Origin: Limosilactobacillus difficilis
GTDB lineage: Bacteria > Bacillota > Bacilli > Lactobacillales > Lactobacillaceae
Length of the DNA: 44,560 nucleotides
Reading direction: 5' to 3'
Assembly (NCBI RefSeq): GCF_947387495.1
Contig: NZ_CANDNU010000013.1
Coordinates: 1-44,560 of the forward strand
Positions 24,665 to 32,229 of the stretch are shown in pieces. Positions within the stretch are counted from its first letter, which is position 1; each line of letters starts with the position of its first letter. A program made the position numbers and the translations under genes. The notes under the pieces were generated by a model. The model was not told where the DNA came from. It did not search any database and saw only the letters and a program-made list of their open reading frames with translations.

Positions 24665-24686
24665 TCAAAGAGATTGATTTAATTGC

Positions 24687-24719
24687 CCCCGGTACGCTTC
24701 ATGGTGCTGGGGACTTTTT
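24687..24719 (+). terminator. Hairpin with T-run between rpe and thiN
   Basis: CCCCGGTAC pairs with GTGCTGGGG (9 pairs, two G-U) around an 8-base loop, then ACTTTTT. It may be a partial terminator lowering thiN expression, since no clear promoter separates it from thiN. I saw no TPP riboswitch here. Confidence 0.55.
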
Positions 24720-24734
24720 GTCGGGAGGTCGCAG

Positions 24735-25448
24735 ATGGAAAGTCAAGGACAAAAACTTCACAAAGCAGCGGTCGTAAATTTGATGGTCGGGGGCCCCGAA
24801 GGACTGATCCCCTGGGATTTAGTACTTGCTCACCGTCAGGAGCCGTGGGTGGCTGTTGATAAAGGAGCGGTTCGCCTAGTGAAGATGGGGATGGTGCCTG
24901 CTTACGCATTGGGTGACTTTGATTCCAGCACCAAGGCTGAGGAACGGGCGGTAGTTGAGGCGGTCGGGCGCGTTCGAACCTTTCCGCCTGAACCCAAAGA
25001 TTATACCGATACCCAGCTTGGCCTGAAAACGGTTCTTGACCATTACGACTTTCAACAGGTTAATTTGTGGGGGGCTACCGGGGGCCGCATCGATCATTTC
25101 CTCAACAACCTGTTTTTGCCGCTCGTGGCACCTTTTGATCAGCTATTGAGTCGGTTGCAGATTGTCGATCGTGGCAACGTGGTCCGTTATTACACTCCTG
25201 GCAAGTACAGCATCAAAAAGCTGCCAGCGATGAAGTATTTGGCCTTCGTCAATTTGACTCCCGTGCATGATCTAACCCTCATCGATGAAAAATATACTCG
25301 CTTGGTTCAGCACTGGGACAGTCAGGTTCCGGTTGCTTGGGCCAGCAATGAGTTTGTGGGGGAGGTTAACCACTTCTCTTTAGGTGATGGAATCGTCGCG
25401 GTAGTTCAGTCTCGGGACGTGCCCGGCGACCATTCCGGTCAGCCCTAA
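24735..25448 (+). CDS. thiN: Thiamine pyrophosphokinase
   Basis: A 237-residue enzyme that transfers pyrophosphate from ATP to thiamine to make TPP, the cofactor of phosphoketolase. Motifs: VAVDKGAVRLVKMG, ALGDFDSSTKAE with the metal-binding GDFDS, KDYTDTQLGL and the substrate motif GATGGRIDHFLNN; the C-terminal beta domain binds thiamine. GGGAGG precedes ATG 24735. It is somewhat longer than Bacillus YloS (about 214), because of an N-terminal extension of about 10 residues and small insertions. It closes the coaBC-to-thiN cluster. Confidence 0.93.
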   Translation: MESQGQKLHKAAVVNLMVGGPEGLIPWDLVLAHRQEPWVAVDKGAVRLVKMGMVPAYALGDFDSSTKAEERAVVEAVGRVRTFPPEPKDYTDTQLGLKTVLDHYDFQQVNLWGATGGRIDHFLNNLFLPLVAPFDQLLSRLQIVDRGNVVRYYTPGKYSIKKLPAMKYLAFVNLTPVHDLTLIDEKYTRLVQHWDSQVPVAWASNEFVGEVNHFSLGDGIVAVVQSRDVPGDHSGQP

Positions 25449-25483
25449 ATTAGCTGTCAAGCAAAAATACTTGAAACTAATTG

Positions 25484-25512
25484 TTGCAATTATGAAGGGG
25501 CTATGGTAAATT
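25484..25512 (+). promoter_or_regulatory. Promoter of rpmB
   Basis: TTGCAA (25484-25489), 17 bases, TAAATT (25507-25512) with TGG upstream (extended -10). It lies about 60 bases before rpmB, in the gap after thiN. Confidence 0.5.
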
Positions 25513-25571
25513 ATTTAAGTGAGTTAAAGCGCAAATGCGTGGCGAAAAATGAAAGCAGAGGAGGGGAAACC

Positions 25572-25757
25572 ATGGCTAAGGATTACTTCACTGGTAAGCA
25601 TACCCGGTTCGGCAACAAGCGTTCACACGCTTTGAACGCCAACCGGCGGAGCTGGAAACCAAACTTGCAAAAGGTTACCATCTTGGTAAACGGTAAGCCA
25701 AAGAAGGTTTACGTTTCTGCACGTACCCTGAAGTCAGGCAAGGTTACCCGTGCTTAG
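25572..25757 (+). CDS. rpmB: 50S ribosomal protein L28
   Basis: A 61-residue L28: [20 protein letters not shown], then [21 protein letters not shown] and a basic end. The start is ATG 25572, after GAGGGGAAA; the in-frame extension to 25503 has no ribosome site and is not seen in L28. The usual CxxC zinc-binding pairs of some L28 forms are absent (ITGK/TGKHT type), so this is the zinc-free form. It is monocistronic, with its own promoter and terminator; in Bacillus rpmB also lies near yloU and thiN. Confidence 0.97.
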   Translation: MAKDYFTGKHTRFGNKRSHALNANRRSWKPNLQKVTILVNGKPKKVYVSARTLKSGKVTRA

Positions 25758-25775
25758 TTCGGGTTTATAACTTAG

Positions 25776-25805
25776 ACCGTTCGCAGCTTTGGCGGACGGT
25801 TTTTT
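25776..25805 (+). terminator. Terminator after rpmB
   Basis: ACCGTTCGC pairs with GCGGACGGT (one G-U) around a 7-base loop, followed by TTTTT. Confidence 0.88.
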
Positions 25806-25875
25806 ATTTTTAGCGGGTGCTATGTTAAAATAACAGCAACTGATTGCGCAATCATGAAATAAGGAGGCCGTTACG

Positions 25876-26238
25876 ATGGCGGTAAAGATTAAGACGCACG
25901 CTGGAACAATTGATATTGCCAACGATGTCATTTCAACAGTTGTTGGCGGCGCTGCAACGGATAATTACGGTGTCGTTGGGATGGCGAGCCGCAATCCCGT
26001 TCGGGACGGTTTTAACCAAATCCTGCGCCGTGAAAACTACAGTAAGGGAGTTGTCGTTCGTCAGTTAGATAACGGCATTTCAGTGGATGTCAACATTATT
26101 GTCAGCTACGGAACTAAAATTTCCGAAGTTTGCAAAAGTGTTCAACAGAAGGTAAAGTACAACCTTGAATCAATGCTCGGAATTTCAGCTAGTTCTGTAA
26201 ATGTGCTGGTCCAAGGTGTCAAGGTTGTTAGTGATTAG
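25876..26238 (+). CDS. Asp23/Gls24 family protein YloU
   Basis: A 120-residue Asp23/Gls24 protein, shorter than the paralogue at 5674: GTIDIANDVISTVVGGAA, VDVNIIVSYGTKISEVCKSVQ and SASSVNVLVQGVKVV are the family blocks. AAGGAGGCC precedes ATG 25876. It always precedes fakA (yloV) in Firmicutes and its function is unsettled; a role linked to lipid or envelope homeostasis is suggested by the neighbours. A -10-like TAAAAT occurs near 25826. Confidence 0.92.
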   Translation: MAVKIKTHAGTIDIANDVISTVVGGAATDNYGVVGMASRNPVRDGFNQILRRENYSKGVVVRQLDNGISVDVNIIVSYGTKISEVCKSVQQKVKYNLESMLGISASSVNVLVQGVKVVSD

Positions 26239-26259
26239 TTTTCGCGGGAGGCATTTGAA

Positions 26260-27960
26260 TTGGCAGTAAAGGAAATAACCAACCTGGAATTTGGGAAGAT
26301 GGTGCAGGCGGCATCAGCAAAACTCAATCAACAGGCGAAGTTTATCAACTCGTTAAACGTCTTTCCCGTGCCAGACGGAGATACCGGCACCAATATGTCG
26401 ATGTCAATGTCCAGTGGCGCAAAATACGAACGTGATGAAACGAGCAGCGCAGTCGGCGACTTAGCGGCCGCTTTGGCGAAGGGACTGCTGATGGGAGCAC
26501 GTGGCAATTCCGGTGTTATCCTTTCACAGATTTTTCGCGGTTTTGCCAAGGACGTTAAAGGTAAACAGACGTTAACGAGTGCCGAATTCGTACATGCATA
26601 CGCTGCCGGTGCCCAAACGGCATATAAGGCCGTGATGAAGCCGACAGAAGGGACGATTTTAACGGTTGTCCGTGAATCAGCCCAAGCGGGCCTGAACGAT
26701 ATTAAGGAGCACCCGGGAACGGATGTTGAAGCTGAATTAAAAATCATTTTGGATGCGGCCGAGAAAGCACTTAAGTCCACCCCTGATTTGTTAGCCGTTT
26801 TAAAAGAAGTCGGCGTCGTTGACTCCGGGGGCCAAGGTCTGGTCTTCGTCCTGCAGGGCTTTTATGATGCACTGATGGGGAAGCAAATTGATGACTCGTC
26901 AATGCCGGATAATGCCCAGATTGACGAGATGATCAATGCCAAGCATCACCAGAGCGCTCAGGGCAAGTTAAATCCAGATGACATCAAGTATGGTTACTGC
27001 ACGCAAATAATGGTGCGCCTTGGTCGAGGCAAACAGGTTGACCGTAAGTTTGATTACGATACCTTCTACAACTATCTGGCGAAGCTCGGGGACAGCCTAC
27101 TGGTCATTAATGATGATGAAGTGGTGAAGGTTCACGTTCACACGGAGCACCCTGGCAAGGTTTTGTCATGGGGACAAGAATTTGGTGACCTGCAAACCGT
27201 TAAGGTTGATAATATGCGTTGGCAGCAGGAACAGATCATGGAGCACGACGAGGAAGAGAGCACGCCGGTTAAAGAGGTTGCTGCAAAGGCTCAAAAAGAA
27301 GCTCCGACCACAGCGGTTATTGCTGTTTGTGCTGGTGATGGGGTTGCCAAACTCTTTAAGAGCATGGGTGTGACTCACGTGATCAATGGCGGTCAGACAA
27401 TGAATCCGTCGATTCAAGACATTGCTGACGCTATTAACAAGAGCGGCGCTAAGCAGGCCTTGGTTTTGCCAAATAATGGCAATATCTTTATGGCGGCGGA
27501 TCAAGCTGCTGAAGTCGCCGAGATTCCGACAAAAGTTGTTCACTCTAAGTCGATTTCGCAGGGATTGACCGCGCTCCTGGATTACAACCAAGAGAGTGAT
27601 TTGCAAAAGAATCATGATGCGATGGAAGCTAACTGTGCTAACGTCAAGAGTGGTGAAGTGACTGTGGCGGTTCGTGATACGACGATTCATGGTCGGACTA
27701 TCAAGAAGGACGATTATATGGGGATCGTTGATGGCGAGATCACCAATACCGACCCAGACTTGACCACTGCAGCGGTTAAGATGGTTCAGGGGATGCTGGA
27801 CGAAGACAGTGAAGTGGTCACCATCATTTATGGGGCGGATGGCAGTGAAGATCAAGCAAAAAAGATTCAGGATGCCGTTTTGGGCTTCGATGATGAATTG
27901 GATGTTCAGATTTATGAAGGCGACCAACCAGTTTACCCTTACTTGATCTCAGTTGAATAG
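26260..27960 (+). CDS. fakA: Fatty acid kinase catalytic subunit FakA (DAK/DhaL domain protein YloV)
   Basis: A 566-residue protein that phosphorylates exogenous fatty acids held by a FakB protein, giving acyl-phosphate for PlsY; plsX, the partner entry route, is 2 genes downstream. The N-terminal DhaL ATP-binding domain (about 1-200) has NVFPVPDGDTGTNMSMSM with the Mg-binding Asp residues, and LLMGARGNSGVILSQIFRG. A central domain has VHVHTEHPGKVLSWG. The C-terminal DegV-like FakB-interaction part starts near residue 345. The start is TTG 26260 after GGGAGG. No fakB is present in the window. Confidence 0.94.
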   Translation: MAVKEITNLEFGKMVQAASAKLNQQAKFINSLNVFPVPDGDTGTNMSMSMSSGAKYERDETSSAVGDLAAALAKGLLMGARGNSGVILSQIFRGFAKDVKGKQTLTSAEFVHAYAAGAQTAYKAVMKPTEGTILTVVRESAQAGLNDIKEHPGTDVEAELKIILDAAEKALKSTPDLLAVLKEVGVVDSGGQGLVFVLQGFYDALMGKQIDDSSMPDNAQIDEMINAKHHQSAQGKLNPDDIKYGYCTQIMVRLGRGKQVDRKFDYDTFYNYLAKLGDSLLVINDDEVVKVHVHTEHPGKVLSWGQEFGDLQTVKVDNMRWQQEQIMEHDEEESTPVKEVAAKAQKEAPTTAVIAVCAGDGVAKLFKSMGVTHVINGGQTMNPSIQDIADAINKSGAKQALVLPNNGNIFMAADQAAEVAEIPTKVVHSKSISQGLTALLDYNQESDLQKNHDAMEANCANVKSGEVTVAVRDTTIHGRTIKKDDYMGIVDGEITNTDPDLTTAAVKMVQGMLDEDSEVVTIIYGADGSEDQAKKIQDAVLGFDDELDVQIYEGDQPVYPYLISVE

Positions 27961-27994
27961 CAATTTTTGAATTTGATTGACTTAACTTGAATGG

Positions 27995-28030
27995 GGCTCC
28001 AATGTCTGGTCTGTGCCAGGCTTTGGAGCC
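27995..28030 (+). other. Stem-loop between fakA and recG lacking a T-run
   Basis: GGCTCCAA pairs perfectly with TTGGAGCC, and inside it CTGG pairs with CCAG around a 6-base loop. It stands where a terminator would be expected but is followed by TATTAATG, not T. It may be a decayed terminator, an RNA-processing site or a stabilising hairpin for the fakA message. Confidence 0.5.
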
Positions 28031-28060
28031 TATTAATGTAGTTGCTGGGAAGGTGAAGCG

Positions 28061-30097
28061 ATGAAGAGTTTACAAGATCCTGTCACCAAATTGAAAGGCG
28101 TCGGGCCTAAAATGGCAGCTAATCTCGCAACCCTGGACATTCAGACGGTGGGCGATCTGTTAACATACTACCCAGCCCGTTATGATGATTTTGCTCCGAC
28201 TGATTTGACAACGGCCAAAGACAAGCAAAAGGTAACGGTGGCAGGCACAGTGATGTCTGAGCCGATTTTGTCTCGCTTCGGTTACCGGCGCAACCGCTTG
28301 AGTTTTCGGGTGCTGGTCGACCGCAATGTCGTGATGGTGTCATTTTTCAACCAGCCCTACCTAAAAAAACAGGTGGCACTTAACGATGAGGTGACCATCC
28401 TCGGTAAATGGGAGGCGGCTCGCCAGCAGATTTTGGGAACGAAGCTAGTGACGAAAGCCGCTGAGGGCAATGATGAATTAGGAGCGATTTACCCTGCTAA
28501 TAAACATGTTCGCCAAAGTGCCTTGCGGAAGCTAGTTAAAGTGGCTTTTCAGCAGTACCAGGACGTGATTGCTACCCTTTTGCCGATCAAATTGCGCCGG
28601 CGCTATCAGTTGATGGAGCGGCGCGACATGATTCGTGAATTGCATTTTCCCCATGACACTAGTACTTTAAAGGCAGCGCGACGGACGGGAACGTATGAGG
28701 AATTTTTCCTCTTTCAGTTACGCCTCCAGGCAACAAAATTAGCTAACGAACAAGTTGCGGGTAATCGCATCCTGTATCATAACGACGAATTAAAGGCTTT
28801 TATCAAAACGATTTCCTTTGAACTGACCAAAGCACAAAAACGAGTTGTCAACGAGATCTGCCGTGACCTCCGCCGTCCTTTTGAAATGAATCGGCTTCTT
28901 CAGGGGGACGTCGGGTCTGGCAAAACGATCGTGGCAGCAATTGCTATTTACGCTACAATTAACGCGGGCTACCAGGCAGCACTGATGGCGCCTACGGAAA
29001 TTTTGGCGGCTCAACATGCGGCCAAGTTAGCCAAGATCTTTACTGGCACTCCGGTGTATATCGGGTTGCTGACGGGCTCGCTTAAACCAAAACAGCATCG
29101 ACAATTGGCTGCTGGGATCAAAGATGGTTCGATTAATTTGATTATCGGTACCCATGCCTTGATTTCGGATTCGATTGAGTATGCTAACCTTGGTCTTGCA
29201 GTGATTGATGAGCAACACCGTTTTGGGGTTCACCAACGTCAGCTTCTGCGGGAAAAGGGTAACCGGCCAGATGTATTGGCAATGACCGCCACTCCGATCC
29301 CACGGACCCTGGCGATTACGACTTATGGTGAAATGGACGTATCTGTAATTGACCAGTTACCAGCCGGCCGCAAGCCGATCATTACGAGGTGGCTGCGCAA
29401 TAATCAGGAGCCAACTGCTTTGCAATTTTTGGAAGAACAATTGGCTGCCGGTGCGCAGGCTTACGTGGTGAGCCCCTTGATTGAAGAGTCAGAATCGCTG
29501 GATGTTAAAAATGCTGAAAAACTGCACGAGAAACTTGCTAAATATTTTGCCAAGCAGTACACTGTTGGACTATTACACGGACGACTCGATGATGATGAGA
29601 AACAACGGGTGATGAAGCAGTTTCAAGATGGGGATATTCAAGTGCTGGTGGCAACGACGGTGATTGAAGTTGGGGTCGACAACCCGAATGCCACCATTAT
29701 GATGATCTACGATGCAGATCGCTTTGGCTTGGCCCAGTTACATCAATTGCGGGGCCGGGTTGGCCGTGGTGATCGGCAAAGCTACTGTATCTTAATTGCT
29801 GATCCCAAGAATGATGAGGGTGCCGAACGGATGAGTACGATGGTCGCCACCACTGATGGCTTTGAAGTTGCCCAACGGGATCTTGAACTGCGTGGTTCCG
29901 GCAATGTTTTGGGCAACAAACAATCGGGAATTCCGGATTTTAAGATTGGTGATCCGGTCGGCGATTTGAAGATCTTGCAGTTGGCACGAGCGGATGCGGA
30001 AGATCTTCTGCGGACGCCCGGCTGGGATCAGCGTGATGAAAATCAACCACTGGTGCTGTATTTACGACGGCATCAGCTCGAAACGCATTTCGATTAA
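28061..30097 (+). CDS. recG: ATP-dependent DNA helicase RecG
   Basis: A 678-residue fork-remodelling helicase. The N-terminal wedge/OB domain (about 1-240) includes GVGPKMAANLATLDIQTVGDLL and YPARYDDF. The helicase domains carry Walker A LLQGDVGSGKTIVAA (about 278-292), DEQH box VIDEQHRFGVHQR (about 380), TATPIPRTLAIT, TTVIEVGVDNPNA and QLRGRVGRGD. GGGAAGGTG precedes ATG 28061. plsX starts 15 bases downstream; recG-plsX linkage is standard in Firmicutes. Confidence 0.97.
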   Translation: MKSLQDPVTKLKGVGPKMAANLATLDIQTVGDLLTYYPARYDDFAPTDLTTAKDKQKVTVAGTVMSEPILSRFGYRRNRLSFRVLVDRNVVMVSFFNQPYLKKQVALNDEVTILGKWEAARQQILGTKLVTKAAEGNDELGAIYPANKHVRQSALRKLVKVAFQQYQDVIATLLPIKLRRRYQLMERRDMIRELHFPHDTSTLKAARRTGTYEEFFLFQLRLQATKLANEQVAGNRILYHNDELKAFIKTISFELTKAQKRVVNEICRDLRRPFEMNRLLQGDVGSGKTIVAAIAIYATINAGYQAALMAPTEILAAQHAAKLAKIFTGTPVYIGLLTGSLKPKQHRQLAAGIKDGSINLIIGTHALISDSIEYANLGLAVIDEQHRFGVHQRQLLREKGNRPDVLAMTATPIPRTLAITTYGEMDVSVIDQLPAGRKPIITRWLRNNQEPTALQFLEEQLAAGAQAYVVSPLIEESESLDVKNAEKLHEKLAKYFAKQYTVGLLHGRLDDDEKQRVMKQFQDGDIQVLVATTVIEVGVDNPNATIMMIYDADRFGLAQLHQLRGRVGRGDRQSYCILIADPKNDEGAERMSTMVATTDGFEVAQRDLELRGSGNVLGNKQSGIPDFKIGDPVGDLKILQLARADAEDLLRTPGWDQRDENQPLVLYLRRHQLETHFD

Positions 30098-30112
30098 CGA
30101 AGGAGGAAGACT

Positions 30113-31144
30113 ATGAAAATTGCTGTTGATGCAATGGGTGGCGATAACGCACCCGAGGCGATCATTGAGGGGGTTGAAAAGGCCCGAGATCAATATTCTG
30201 ATATCGAATTTGACCTCTATGGGGACCCGGCAAGAGTACAACCTTTGATCAAGGACTCGACGCGTCTTAAAGTGATTAAGACAACCCAAGAGATTTTGAT
30301 GGGTGAAGAACCGGTGAAGGCAATTCGTCATAAGAAAGACTCATCGATTGTCCGAGCAGCGCAAGCTGTCAAGGATGGAGAGGCGGATGCTTTCTTTTCG
30401 GCTGGTAATACCGGAGCTGTTTTGGCGGCGGGAATTTTTATTGTTGGCCGGATTAAAGGGATCAGTCGCCCAGGTTTGACCAGTGTCTTGCCAGTTGCCA
30501 ACCCTGACGCGACCAGCAAGCAAATGGTTTATTTGGATTCTGGGGCAAATGCCGAGAGTAAGGAGAAAAACTTAGTTGACTTTGCTTATCTGGGTCGTTT
30601 TTATGCTGAACGGATGTTTAACGTCAAGAACCCCCGGATTGGGCTTTTGAATAATGGTGCGGAAGAAGATAAGGGAGACACTCTCCACAAGGCTGTCTGG
30701 CAGGACCTGCATAACGAAGCCGATTTGAACTTTGTCGGTAACGTTGAGAGTGGCGATCTCTTGAACGGCAAAGTGGATGTATTGGTCAGTGATGGCTGGA
30801 CGGCTAACGCAGCGCTCAAGGCTACTGAAGGCACGGCCAAGGTGCTGATGAACCTAATTCGTCATGGTATTGAAAATGGTGGTCTCCGTGCTAAGTTAGC
30901 CTACCTTTTGTTGCGCCCGGTTTTGCATCAGATTGGTCACTCAATGAACTCTTCCACCTATGGGGGTGCGGTCCTGCTGGGCCTGAAAGCCCCGGTTGTC
31001 AAAACTCACGGTGCCTCTGATGCTGTTGCAGTGGCTAGTACGATTGGCCAAATTCACCGGATGATTGAAACGAAGATGATTGAACAGACGGTGGAGTTTT
31101 TCGGTCAACAAAAGCAGTTAAAAACCGTAGACAATCCAAGATAA
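30113..31144 (+). CDS. plsX: Phosphate acyltransferase PlsX
   Basis: A 343-residue peripheral membrane enzyme converting acyl-ACP and phosphate to acyl-phosphate for phospholipid synthesis. The start MKIAVDAMGGDNAPEAIIEG, then SAGNTGAVLAAG, GLLNNGAEEDKGD and the end block THGASDAVAVASTI are characteristic. AAGGAGGAAG precedes ATG 30113. The acpP promoter overlaps its last codons. With fakA upstream and acpP downstream it forms a lipid-synthesis unit. Confidence 0.97.
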   Translation: MKIAVDAMGGDNAPEAIIEGVEKARDQYSDIEFDLYGDPARVQPLIKDSTRLKVIKTTQEILMGEEPVKAIRHKKDSSIVRAAQAVKDGEADAFFSAGNTGAVLAAGIFIVGRIKGISRPGLTSVLPVANPDATSKQMVYLDSGANAESKEKNLVDFAYLGRFYAERMFNVKNPRIGLLNNGAEEDKGDTLHKAVWQDLHNEADLNFVGNVESGDLLNGKVDVLVSDGWTANAALKATEGTAKVLMNLIRHGIENGGLRAKLAYLLLRPVLHQIGHSMNSSTYGGAVLLGLKAPVVKTHGASDAVAVASTIGQIHRMIETKMIEQTVEFFGQQKQLKTVDNPR

Positions 31145-31156
31145 AACTAATAAAAT
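31128..31156 (+). promoter_or_regulatory. Promoter of acpP
   Basis: TAGACA (31128-31133), exactly 17 bases, TAAAAT (31151-31156), overlapping the end of plsX. It would allow acyl carrier protein to be made at a higher level than plsX. Confidence 0.65.
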
Positions 31157-31195
31157 AGGCATTGTATTGTTTAATCAAATGTGAGGTTCAATAAA

Positions 31196-31444
31196 ATGGA
31201 AAAAAAGGAAATTTTCGATAAGGTCTCATCCATTGTGGCCGATCATTTCGATGTTGATCGGGCAAAAATTACTGAAGATTTGAACTTACGAACTGATTTG
31301 AACGCCGATTCAATTGACTTCGTCGAGTTTATGTTGGAATTGGAAGACACCTTTGGCCAACAAATTGAAGATGAGGAAGCTGAAAAGCTTAGCACCATCG
31401 GCGAAGTGGTTGATTACATTGCCGCTCACCAGAACGAGAACTAA
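31196..31444 (+). CDS. acpP: Acyl carrier protein
   Basis: An 82-residue acidic acyl carrier protein. The phosphopantetheine site is Ser39 in NADSIDFVEFMLELED; the usual motif is DSLD, here DSID. The flanking helices (KKEIFDKVSSIVADHFDVD; AEKLSTIGEVVDYI) are regular. GAGGT at 31183-31187 fits ATG 31196; an in-frame start at 31181 overlaps the ribosome site. A strong terminator follows, so acpP can form its own short transcript. Confidence 0.95.
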   Translation: MEKKEIFDKVSSIVADHFDVDRAKITEDLNLRTDLNADSIDFVEFMLELEDTFGQQIEDEEAEKLSTIGEVVDYIAAHQNEN

Positions 31445-31452
31445 TAGCAGAT

Positions 31453-31485
31453 GGACCACGGCTGATTTTACCCGTGGTCCTTTTT
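31453..31485 (+). terminator. Terminator between acpP and rnc
   Basis: GGACCACGG pairs perfectly with CCGTGGTCC around a 10-base loop, followed by TTTTT. rnc starts 21 bases later with no clear promoter, so read-through or a promoter further upstream must supply rnc-smc-ftsY. Confidence 0.88.
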
Positions 31486-31505
31486 CGGCAAGGGAGGTAT
31501 TTCGA

Positions 31506-32210
31506 TTGGATGATATCACTGCACTTTCACACTATTTAGCTGATGAATTCGGGATTCAGTTTAATAACCGGGATTTATTGGCAGAGGCCTTTACCCAGGC
31601 TTCCTACGTCAACGAACACCCTCATCAAGGTTTGAAATTTTACGAGCGGATTGAATTTTTAGGGGATGCGGTGTTGCAATTATTTGTTTCCGAGTACATC
31701 TACCAGCGTTACCCACAGCTTCCCCAGGGAAAATTGACCCGTTTACGGGCAGCGATGGTGTGTGAGGACAGTTTTTCAAAGTTTGCCAAGGAATGTCACT
31801 TTGATCAATATATCCGTCTTGGCAAAGGCGAAGAAAAGGCCGGAGCTCGCAAACGTCCAGGACTGCTTTGTGACATTTTTGAGTCCTTTATCGGGGCCCT
31901 TTACCTTGATCAGGGCCGAGATGCAGTTGAAAAATTCATTCACCGAGTTATTTTCCCGAAGTTGGACATGGGGTGGTTTGACCACGCAGTTGACTCCAAG
32001 ACCAGTTTGCAGGAATTTCTGCAACGACATGGCGACGTCGACATCGAATATCATTTGCTAGCGGAGCGTGGCTCAGAAAATAAGCCAGTCTTTAAAGTCA
32101 ATGTTACTGCGAACGGCCAGGAAATCGGTGAGGGCCAAGGAAGCTCAAAAAAGCATGCCGAAATGGCTGCAGCCAAGGCAGCGTTGGATCGTCTACGTCA
32201 AAAAAATTAG
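31506..32210 (+). CDS. rnc: Ribonuclease III
   Basis: A 234-residue double-strand RNA endonuclease for rRNA and mRNA processing. The catalytic domain has the signature YERIEFLGDAVLQLFVSEY and the second metal site DIFESFIGALYLDQG; the double-strand RNA-binding domain (about 155-232) starts KTSLQEFLQRHG and ends GSSKKHAEMAAAKAAL. TTG 31506 follows GGGAGGT at 8 bases; longer frames upstream cover the terminator and end of acpP. The rnc-smc-ftsY order is conserved in Firmicutes. Confidence 0.96.
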   Translation: MDDITALSHYLADEFGIQFNNRDLLAEAFTQASYVNEHPHQGLKFYERIEFLGDAVLQLFVSEYIYQRYPQLPQGKLTRLRAAMVCEDSFSKFAKECHFDQYIRLGKGEEKAGARKRPGLLCDIFESFIGALYLDQGRDAVEKFIHRVIFPKLDMGWFDHAVDSKTSLQEFLQRHGDVDIEYHLLAERGSENKPVFKVNVTANGQEIGEGQGSSKKHAEMAAAKAALDRLRQKN

Positions 32211-32229
32211 GGGCGAATTTTAGTTAATT

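Noticed and set aside
27166-27927. Leftward 253-residue ORF inside fakA
   Set aside because: Long only because of the reading-frame bias of the fakA gene; residues are antisense translations with no recognisable domain.
31163-31195. FabT-type operator (TTTAATCAAAT) between acpP promoter and start
   Set aside because: Only one half-site (TCAAAT) fits; about 10 of 16 positions match the consensus I remember, too weak for AT-rich sequence.
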